From Gammaproteobacteria bacterium (GTDB taxonomy: Bacteria; Pseudomonadota; Gammaproteobacteria; HK1): a stretch of 6,044 bases of DNA. The stretch is from the NCBI GenBank assembly GCA_020444775.1, contig JAGRHX010000414.1, forward strand, positions 1 through 6,044, written 5' to 3'. Below the pieces are notes generated by a model that was not told the origin of the DNA, did not search any database, and saw only the letters and a list, made by a program, of their open reading frames with translations. The position numbers and the translations under genes were made by a program. The first letter of the stretch is position 1. Every line of letters starts with the position of its first letter. Of the stretch, positions 1-4,485 are shown piece after piece.

Positions 1-620
1 TACAGCGCCGCGTCGTCGAGCACCGACCAGTTCTCGCGCTCGAGCGGGCGCTGCGTACCGACCGCGCTCATCAGCCGGTCGCTGGCCGTGCCGATGCGTG
101 CCTGATAGCCCGGCACCGGAGCGTGGATCGCGGCCATGCTCGAGCCCATCTTGGCGCGTAGCGACCAGCGGGTCGGAAAGCACACCGCCGCGGCCACCAG
201 GGTATGAGCGTGCTCACCATCCGCGCGCATCAGACAGAGGTCGTCACTCACCAGCCGTGCCGCGGTCGCGATGGGTGGCTCGTCGCGGCCGTCGACGGCC
301 AGCAGGCAACGCAGGCTCGGCAGCCGCAGGTGTGGTCGTCCGCGCACGCTGCAGCGCCGGTAGCGATCCGGGTGATGATGGCACAGATGCTCGACCATCG
401 AGCCGAGCAGCTCGGCCTGGGCGCTCTCGCTGCCGGTACAGGTGGCGAGCACGTCCTCGTGCGTGTCCAGCAGATGCCATTTGCGTCGCAGCTGCAGATC
501 GTCGTCCTCGTAAAGCTCGAACCAGCGGCTCGTCGCGACGGCGTGCAGACCCAGCTTCAGACGATGTGGTGGCTGATCGATCGCATCCAGCAAGGCGCGG
601 CGAAGCGGTTTCAGCGGCAT
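1..620 (-). CDS. Heme-dependent oxidative N-demethylase-like protein (former DUF3445), 3' end cut by window edge
   Basis: The reverse strand from the ATG at 618-620 stays open to the window edge, giving 206 codons plus two bases; the C-terminus lies outside. Motifs recognised as typical of the DUF3445 / HODM alpha-subunit-like family appear in the usual order: LVSDDLCLM (residues 123-131), CFPTRWSL (147-154), IHAPVPGY (165-172) and RENWSVLDD (195-203). The N-terminal part (RLKLGLHAV, SRWFELYEDD) also fits. The characterised member of the family is a PAS-fold heme enzyme that oxidatively demethylates dimethylamine; most homologues have no known substrate. Complete members are usually about 280-350 residues, so about a third is missing. 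The start is supported by GGAG at 632-635 on the minus strand, 11 nt upstream. It is transcribed away from the small gene at 1026. The family call is firm; the substrate cannot be inferred. Confidence 0.88.
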   Translation of the reverse strand, partial: MPLKPLRRALLDAIDQPPHRLKLGLHAVATSRWFELYEDDDLQLRRKWHLLDTHEDVLATCTGSESAQAELLGSMVEHLCHHHPDRYRRCSVRGRPHLRLPSLRCLLAVDGRDEPPIATAARLVSDDLCLMRADGEHAHTLVAAAVCFPTRWSLRAKMGSSMAAIHAPVPGYQARIGTASDRLMSAVGTQRPLERENWSVLDDAAL

Positions 621-631
621 CGTGGTTCGAT

Positions 632-635
632 CTCC
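632..635 (-). promoter_or_regulatory. Ribosome binding site of the N-demethylase-like gene
   Basis: On the minus strand GGAG lies 11 nt before the ATG at 620. The spacing is a little long, but it is the only Shine-Dalgarno-like run near this start. The frame stays open upstream, so this site is the main reason for choosing this ATG. Confidence 0.5.
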
Positions 636-771
636 GGTCCGGACCAGGAAGCTGTGCCTGGGGTGCAGATTCGTCGCAGATTGCGGATCTCCAGCACATC
701 CTGTGCGGCTTGCACAGCGCTTGTCGTCGCCGCGCACGGTTTCGGCCTTCGTCGTGCCGAGGGCAGGTTTC

Positions 772-843
772 CCAAAGGCCGGGACATCCGCGCGCGGTGC
801 CAGAAATCCGTTCGCGCCTATGTCCCGAAACACGGCCTTCTGG
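772..843. repeat. Nested imperfect inverted repeat (possible structured RNA or cruciform)
   Basis: Four arms nest inside one another. CCA+AAGGCC (772-780) pairs with GGCCTT+TGG (834-843, one bulged C at 840). GGGACAT (781-787) pairs with ATGTCCC (820-826). GCGCG (790-794) pairs with CGCGC (813-817). CGG (795-797) pairs with CCG (808-810), closing a 10-nt loop at 798-807. Interruptions are a 7-nt one-sided bulge (827-833), a 2x2 internal loop and a TT bulge (811-812). That gives 24 pairs in 72 nt. No gene ends nearby, so it is not an obvious terminator. The strand of any transcript is unknown. Confidence 0.55.
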
Positions 844-917
844 CGGCGACCGACGGTCGTGCGCGGCAGCGCCCGCGGGTCTGGCCCGCCACTTGCTCCG
901 AACCGGACGTGGTGCGC

Positions 918-951
918 GGTCGTGGCCTGCCTGAGCATGGCCGGCACGACC
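918..951. repeat. Second intergenic hairpin-forming inverted repeat
   Basis: GGTCGT (918-923) pairs with ACGACC (946-951), GGCC (924-927) with GGCC (939-942), and TGC (928-930) with GCA (935-937), leaving a CTGA loop. A 3-nt and a 1-nt bulge lie on the 3' side. This makes 13 pairs about 75 nt upstream of the small gene at 1026. It could be part of that gene's leader. GC-rich DNA gives such stems by chance more often, so confidence is moderate. Confidence 0.4.
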
Positions 952-998
952 TTGGCGATAACCCGGTCGAGGCCGACCCCGATCCGGGCATACCCCAG

Positions 999-1021
999 TC
1001 GAGGGGACACTCGAGGGACAC
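999..1021 (+). repeat. Short direct repeat overlapping the ribosome binding site
   Basis: TCGAGGGGACAC (999-1010) is followed directly by TCGAGGGACAC (1011-1021), differing by one G. Each copy contains a purine-rich Shine-Dalgarno-like core. The second core (1013-1018) is correctly spaced from the GTG at 1026. The duplication may be slippage, or it may offer a standby ribosome site. Confidence 0.45.
1013..1018 (+). promoter_or_regulatory. Ribosome binding site of the 96-residue protein gene
   Basis: GAGGGA ends 7 nt before the GTG at 1026. This decides the start of the small gene, because the frame is open far upstream and also offers a GTG at 909 without a comparable site. Confidence 0.6.
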
Positions 1022-1025
1022 AACC

Positions 1026-1316
1026 GTGCAGAGCAAGCAAGGCATCATCCAGGATCCGACAGCCCGCGGCCAAGCCTTTCTGAAGCGAACCCTGGTTCAC
1101 CTGGGCTCGGATCCGGCGCGCCCGCTGCTGGAGCTGGCCTCGGCCGAGTACTGGCTGATGCATGGTGAGCGGATCCGGACCCGGCTGGTCGCCGGCGCCG
1201 ACGTCGACACGATCATCGATGACTGCGCGCGGGTCTATGGTGACGCGCTGGCCTTTGCGATGGTGCGCGCCGCTTCAGAGGTGCTGGTCGCAAGACAGCC
1301 ACTGCGCGCGGCCTGA
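1026..1316 (+). CDS. Hypothetical 96-residue soluble protein
   Basis: I do not recognise the family. The protein (GTG start) is predicted soluble, about 10.5 kDa and mostly helical. It has no signal peptide or membrane segment. Features are a basic N-terminal stretch (ARGQAFLKRTL), a central LLELASAEYWLMHGERIRTRL helix-like region, an acidic VDTIIDDCARVYGDAL segment with its only cysteine, and an Ala-rich C-terminus. Codon use is clearly coding: most third positions are G or C, whereas the upstream part of the same open frame reads poorly. The start at 1026 rests on GAGGGA at 1013-1018. A GTG at 909 would add 39 residues of low-complexity sequence and is less likely. The gene stands alone between two gaps of about 400 bp, with a hairpin 42 nt after its stop. 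Neighbours give no clue to its role. Confidence 0.65.
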   Translation: MQSKQGIIQDPTARGQAFLKRTLVHLGSDPARPLLELASAEYWLMHGERIRTRLVAGADVDTIIDDCARVYGDALAFAMVRAASEVLVARQPLRAA

Positions 1317-1357
1317 GTGGGTATCCCCGAGCCGCAAGCCGTTGGCGGTGACGCGCT

Positions 1358-1391
1358 GCCCGCCGGGTGTGAACCCAGGCATCCGGCGGGC
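1358..1391 (+). terminator. Candidate terminator hairpin after the 96-residue protein gene
   Basis: GCCCGCCGG (1358-1366) and CCGGCGGGC (1383-1391) form a perfect 9-bp stem. It can extend inward by four pairs, two of them G-U, around the loop GAACCCAG (1371-1378). It lies 42 nt after the TGA at 1316. The tail (GTTGTACC) is only weakly T-rich, so intrinsic termination is uncertain. Confidence 0.4.
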
Positions 1392-1509
1392 GTTGTACCA
1401 TGCATTTGACCAACGCCGGCAACGGCGCTGGCTTGGGCGAGACGCAGGTGAGGACACAAGTTTCACCATGCTGCGGACGATAGACTGGTCGTCACCCAAG
1501 ACGGCTGGC

Positions 1510-1539
1510 TTGACACCTCCTGCCACCTTTGGGGATAAG
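1510..1539 (+). promoter_or_regulatory. Sigma70-type promoter for the CPBP protease-like operon
   Basis: A perfect -35 box TTGACA (1510-1515) is separated by 18 nt from GATAAG (1534-1539), which matches four of the six bases of TATAAT. Transcription would begin near 1546, leaving a leader of about 185 nt before the ATG at 1729. It is the best promoter match I found in the window and points into the three-gene plus-strand cluster. Confidence 0.6.
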
Positions 1540-1728
1540 ACACGTCGCAATCGTGGTGCTCGGTCCGTCCCAGTGCCGCCCAGGAATGCCCAGGGCTGCC
1601 CTGTGTCGTTGCTCCGTGCGCGCATCCCGTGTCCGGGCGGATCGGCGAGGCCGGACCGCAGGGGCCGGGTCAGGCCGCATCCGGGATACGCTTGCGCCCC
1701 TCACTCTCGAATGCGGATACCGTCGTTC

Positions 1729-2475
1729 ATGAGCCAAAGCCCAGACGCGTCCCTGCCGTCCCTGCCGTCCCTGCCGTCCCAGGCCGGACCGGCCATGCAT
1801 CCGCTGGTCGCGCTGTCGATCATCACCTTCGCCTTGATGGTGGTGGTCGGGCCGTGCTTCGGTCCGGTGCCCGAGTACCTGGGCATGAACTTCGCGGTGC
1901 GCGAGGCCACCGTTTATCAGCTGGTCGTGTTTGCGGTCGCGTACGGCATCTGCCTGTTCCTGACCTTCGCCTTGATGCGGGCCAGCCATCTGGGCCTTGC
2001 TGATATCGGCTGGTGTCGACCCAGTCGACGTTCCGCGGTCATCTTTGCGGTGGTGTTCGGCATCTGGATGGGTGCGGGCACGGCCTACGGCATGACGCAG
2101 ATGGCGCCCGGCACCGACATCACCGAGCTCAGCGTGTTCCGGTTCGGAGTCGCTATGGCTGCGACGCTGCTGGTACCGCTGGAGGATATCGTCACCCGAG
2201 GTTTCGTGTTGACCCAGCTGCACCGCATGCGTGTGCCGGCGTGGCTGCAGATACTGCTCTCGGCGCTGTTGTTCGCCGCCTATCACTGCGCGTTCGGATT
2301 CAACTGGATCGGTTTTGCGTTCACGATGGTGCTCGGGCTGGTGCTCGCCGGACTATTCATCTGGGGACGACGAAGCCTGACACCCGTGCTGCTGTGTCAC
2401 GGCCTGATGCTGCTCACCGGCGAGCCCTATGCGACCATGATGATGATCATGGGCTCCAGCGGGCAGTTCTCTTGA
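1729..2475 (+). CDS. CPBP-family intramembrane protease-like protein (CAAX protease / Abi type)
   Basis: This is a 248-residue polytopic membrane protein. About seven hydrophobic segments are visible (about 25-43, 62-83, 102-122, 137-151, 171-188, 192-212 and 216-230). CPBP / Rce1-like signatures occur in order: an EExxxR-type motif as E152-D153-IVT-R157-G158, FxxxH as FAAYH (H186), and a third His in the last helix (H224). These residues form the glutamate/histidine active site of the family, whose members cleave membrane-bound or prenylated substrates or serve as bacteriocin-immunity proteins. Here the second Glu is Asp, and no Asn/Asp follows H224 at the usual HxxxN/D spacing, so activity is uncertain. 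The start is ambiguous: the ATG at 1729 gives MSQSP; ATGs at 1711 and 1795 are alternatives, and none has a good Shine-Dalgarno. The N-terminus has a Ser-Leu-Pro repeat. It is probably the first gene of an operon with 2555 and 2821. Confidence 0.82.
   Translation: MSQSPDASLPSLPSLPSQAGPAMHPLVALSIITFALMVVVGPCFGPVPEYLGMNFAVREATVYQLVVFAVAYGICLFLTFALMRASHLGLADIGWCRPSRRSAVIFAVVFGIWMGAGTAYGMTQMAPGTDITELSVFRFGVAMAATLLVPLEDIVTRGFVLTQLHRMRVPAWLQILLSALLFAAYHCAFGFNWIGFAFTMVLGLVLAGLFIWGRRSLTPVLLCHGLMLLTGEPYATMMMIMGSSGQFS
1750..1780 (+). repeat. 9-bp tandem repeat inside the CPBP gene
   Basis: Three perfect copies of TCCCTGCCG (1750-1776) plus a partial TCCC (1777-1780). It encodes the Ser-Leu-Pro run at residues 8-17, ahead of the first membrane segment. 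A 9-bp unit keeps the frame, so copy-number change would only alter the length of the cytoplasmic or periplasmic tail. Confidence 0.85.
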
Positions 2476-2543
2476 GCGCCTTGAACGCCGGACCGACCGA
2501 CGCCCATCGCGCCCGAGCAAGTTCCACAACAAGCCCTTCAACC

Positions 2544-2547
2544 GGAG
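2544..2547 (+). promoter_or_regulatory. Ribosome binding site of the small membrane protein gene
   Basis: GGAG lies 7 nt before the ATG at 2555, an ideal spacing. It is a main argument that this very short frame is translated. Confidence 0.65.
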
Positions 2548-2554
2548 CCGTTCG

Positions 2555-2734
2555 ATGCCGACCATCTCCAAGATCCTGATGATCATTGGCTTTGTCTTCA
2601 TGCTCTCCCTGGGCTTCGACATCCTGCCGCAGAACATCGCCTTGTTCGTGGGCATCGCCTGCTTTGGCGTGGCGGCCCTGATCATGGGCTTCTTCAAGTC
2701 CAAGGACGGTGGGGCGAAGGGCGGTGGCGGCTAG
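2555..2734 (+). CDS. Small two-helix membrane protein, 59 residues, unknown function
   Basis: The frame runs from ATG at 2555 to TAG at 2732-2734. It encodes a very hydrophobic protein with two likely membrane helices (about residues 7-24 and 28-47) joined by a turn at D22-ILPQN. A positively charged, glycine-rich tail follows (KSKDGGAKGGGG). The short N-terminus (MPTISK) carries one Lys; with the Lys-rich tail, both ends may face the cytoplasm, giving a helical hairpin. GGAG at 2544-2547 gives a strong ribosome binding site, and codons are G/C-ending as in the neighbours. It sits 79 bp after the CPBP protease-like gene and 86 bp before the LuxC-like gene, all on the same strand, so co-transcription is likely. 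I do not recognise the family. It could be a partner or substrate of the protease-like protein or an independent membrane peptide; position is the only evidence. Confidence 0.72.
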   Translation: MPTISKILMIIGFVFMLSLGFDILPQNIALFVGIACFGVAALIMGFFKSKDGGAKGGGG

Positions 2735-2810
2735 CGTTGTCAGTGAGGGCGGGCGGACCGCCGCACGCCGCCTGCGCCGGCTGGTCACGTGTCTGGGTGG
2801 GCGGCTGAGT

Positions 2811-2816
2811 GGGAGG
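2811..2816 (+). promoter_or_regulatory. Ribosome binding site of the LuxC-like gene
   Basis: GGGAGG lies 4 nt before the GTG at 2821. The spacing is short but the match is strong. It favours GTG 2821 over the in-frame GTG at 2809, which would place this run inside the coding sequence, and over the ATG at 2848, which has a weaker site. Confidence 0.55.
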
Positions 2817-2820
2817 CACC

Positions 2821-4413
2821 GTGTCCTTGGGTGAGACCGAAGCGGCAATGTCCAGCTTGTGTCTGGATGCCGGTGGCGCGCCGCGGCTGGAGGATCTGCT
2901 GGCCGCGTTGCACGCCGGTGTGCCGCGACTACACATGCCGATGCTGGTGTCGGGTCGACTCTGGGCCGCGGCGTCGGGCGTGGGCGACGGCGCACCCTGC
3001 TACCGACTCGCCCCGCCTGCCGATCAGCCGTTCGATTCGAGCCGGGTGTTCGTCGTCGGCGAGCAGCCGCGACTCGTCTATCCCAGGTTGGATCCGAGGC
3101 TGTTGTTGTTCGGCGGCGCGCGTGCGTTGGATGCGCTGTGCGCGCTACAGGTGGACGAGCTGCTGCGTTTCGTCGCCGCGCTGCGTGAGCGCCTGCAGTC
3201 AGCCTTCGCCCGGGTCCGGGTGCGCGATCCGCAGCTGGCGGCGGCGTTCGCCCAGCTGCCCGCGCTGCTCGACGGCGACGGCCTGGCGGCGGCCATCGAT
3301 CGCGAGCTGGCCATGGGTGGGCATGCGGGTCGTCGTTTCCTCGACGGCTGGGTGTCGATGCAGGAGCGGACCCATGTCGGTGCGACCGAGTGGCTGGCCA
3401 GCGAGCGGCTGCGCGCCGATTGGGCGCGGGCACCGGAGGGTGGCGGCTGCGTGCGTGCCTTGCCGACCCGGCAGCTGCACGTCACGGCGGGCAACGCGCC
3501 GTTGATCCCGGTGTTGTCCTGGCTGCGGGCCCTGGCCAGCAAGAGCGCGGCTGTGATCAAATGCCCGGCCGAGTCCAGCCTGCTGGCCGGACTGCTGGGT
3601 GTCGCCATGCACGATCTGGATCCACGGCACCCGCTGACCACCCACTCCAGCTTCGTGTACTGGCCCGGAGGGCTCGACGACTACGAATCGGTGCTGTTCG
3701 CCGATGGCAACTTCGACCGATTGGTCGTCTGGGGTGCACCCGATACCGTTCGCAGCGTGCGCGAGAGAGCTCTGGGCACGCGCACGGTGTTCTTCAATCC
3801 GCGCTTCGGTCTGAGCCTCATCGACCTGCGCGGCGTGACCGACGAGGACGAGGGGACGCTACAGGCGATCGCCGAGCGTGCCACCATCGATACCTTGATC
3901 GCCGACCAGCACGCCTGTACCGCATCGCTGGTCCACTACGTCATCGGTTCGGCCGAGCAGGCGCTACGTTACGCGGAACGTCTGAGTCGTGTCCTGGCCG
4001 AGTGGGACGCGATGTTCCCGCCGATGGACGTGTCGGGCAGCGCTGGACGGATACGCTCACTGCGCAGAGGTGAGCTGATCCGCGCGCGTTGGTTCGTCAA
4101 CGGCACGAGCCGCGCGCCGCGCAGCGTGGTGGTGTGCTCGGATCTGCCCTTCGATGTGATGAACCACCCGATGTCCAGGTTCGTGGTTGTTCGCCCCATC
4201 GACGACGAGCAGGCCTTGCGTGGCGTGCTGAGCGAGGCGGTGTCCAGTGTCGGTGTCCATCCCGAGAGCCTGCGACTGCAGGTTCGCGATTGGATGGGGT
4301 GTATGGGTGTGAGCAACATCCGCGCGTTGGGCGCGGCCGAACGCAGCTACGCGGGCATGCCACACGATGGCATGCGGGTCCTGAGCGAGCTGGTCAACTG
4401 GGCCAATGGCTGA
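2821..4413 (+). CDS. LuxC-family acyl-CoA reductase
   Basis: This 530-residue protein resembles the LuxC (PF05893) family, aldehyde-dehydrogenase-fold enzymes that take the acyl group of acyl-CoA onto a cysteine and reduce it with NADPH to a fatty aldehyde. Numbering from the GTG at 2821, visible motifs are AGNAP (223-227), the cofactor-region VIKCPAES around K247, the candidate catalytic C366 in DQHACTAS, and the C-terminal MPHDGM (513-518) typical of LuxC. LuxC of luminous vibrios has about 480 residues, so this one is longer, mostly in its N-terminal 200 residues, which I cannot align by eye. No luxA/B, D or E homologue is in view, so a role in luminescence is unlikely; aldehyde for wax ester, hydrocarbon or signal-lipid synthesis is possible. 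It is probably the last gene of the plus-strand cluster, 86 bp after the small membrane protein, and converges on the acyl-CoA dehydrogenase-like gene. GTG at 2809 is an alternative start (534 residues). Confidence 0.82.
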   Translation: MSLGETEAAMSSLCLDAGGAPRLEDLLAALHAGVPRLHMPMLVSGRLWAAASGVGDGAPCYRLAPPADQPFDSSRVFVVGEQPRLVYPRLDPRLLLFGGARALDALCALQVDELLRFVAALRERLQSAFARVRVRDPQLAAAFAQLPALLDGDGLAAAIDRELAMGGHAGRRFLDGWVSMQERTHVGATEWLASERLRADWARAPEGGGCVRALPTRQLHVTAGNAPLIPVLSWLRALASKSAAVIKCPAESSLLAGLLGVAMHDLDPRHPLTTHSSFVYWPGGLDDYESVLFADGNFDRLVVWGAPDTVRSVRERALGTRTVFFNPRFGLSLIDLRGVTDEDEGTLQAIAERATIDTLIADQHACTASLVHYVIGSAEQALRYAERLSRVLAEWDAMFPPMDVSGSAGRIRSLRRGELIRARWFVNGTSRAPRSVVVCSDLPFDVMNHPMSRFVVVRPIDDEQALRGVLSEAVSSVGVHPESLRLQVRDWMGCMGVSNIRALGAAERSYAGMPHDGMRVLSELVNWANG

Positions 4414-4485
4414 GCGGCTGCTCGCGCCCGGCGGCACGCAGCGCATGCCGCGCGGGGCCATGGCCCCCGGGACCGATCATCTAGA
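4414..4485. other. Convergent intergenic gap with a perfect palindrome
   Basis: This 72-bp gap separates the convergent LuxC-like and flavoprotein genes. It holds the 14-bp palindrome GGGGCCATGGCCCC (4454-4467) and a looser GCTGC/GCAGC pair upstream of it. Neither is followed by a T-run on either strand. It may still stall transcription from both sides, but I do not call an intrinsic terminator. Confidence 0.35.

Larger units (their letters stand above)
621..1025. other. 405-bp intergenic region without a convincing gene, rich in inverted repeats
   Basis: This lies between the divergent N-demethylase-like gene and the small gene at 1026. Several frames are open on both strands, but the translations are Arg/Pro/Ser-rich, show no recognisable family and look like GC-driven shadows. 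Inverted repeats are dense: a nested one at 772-843, a second at 918-951, and short ones at 847-859 (CGACC/GGTCG), 875-889 (GCGGG/CCCGC) and 965-978 (GGTCG/CGACC). I found no good sigma70 promoter for either flanking gene. It may hold a structured RNA, a long leader or a decayed element. Confidence 0.5.
1317..1728 (+). other. 412-bp intergenic region with hairpins, a promoter and a long leader
   Basis: The left part holds the candidate terminator hairpin and two overlapping stems: GGCGTTG (1389-1395) with CAACGCC (1411-1417), and CGCCG-GCAA-CGGCG (1414-1427). A sigma70-type promoter follows at 1510-1539. The remaining stretch of about 185 nt to the ATG at 1729 has inverted repeats CAGGG/CCCTG (1591-1603) and GTCCGG/CCGGAC (1631-1656). 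The frame of the downstream gene is open across the whole region, but its translation here is Arg/Pro-rich with no family resemblance, so I read it as non-coding. Confidence 0.5.

Noticed and set aside
890..912. Group II intron-like string: minus-strand CACGTCCGGTTCGGAG
   Set aside because: It resembles the end of a domain IV/V region, but the required GAGC-type partner of domain V is missing upstream and no reverse transcriptase or intron end is seen.
244..1023. Minus-strand open frame of 259 codons
   Set aside because: It overlaps the N-demethylase-like gene in another frame and its translation is Arg/Ala/Pro-rich with no family motif; a GC-driven shadow.
204..1316. Long plus-strand open frame over the whole left third
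   Set aside because: Its first part lies antisense to the well-supported N-demethylase-like gene and its middle is low-complexity Arg-rich sequence. Only the part from 1026 has coding character and a ribosome site.
1162..1728. N-terminal extension of the CPBP protein in its open frame
   Set aside because: The stretch overlaps the end of the 1026 gene and crosses a good promoter; its translation has no family resemblance.
2748..2777. GC-rich hairpin after the small membrane protein gene
   Set aside because: About nine pairs around an 11-nt loop, including a G-U pair and a bulge, but no T-run follows. It is not enough for a terminator call in GC-rich DNA.
4454..4467. Perfect palindrome GGGGCCATGGCCCC as a bidirectional terminator
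   Set aside because: It lies correctly between convergent genes, but has no loop-sized centre and no T-tract on either side.
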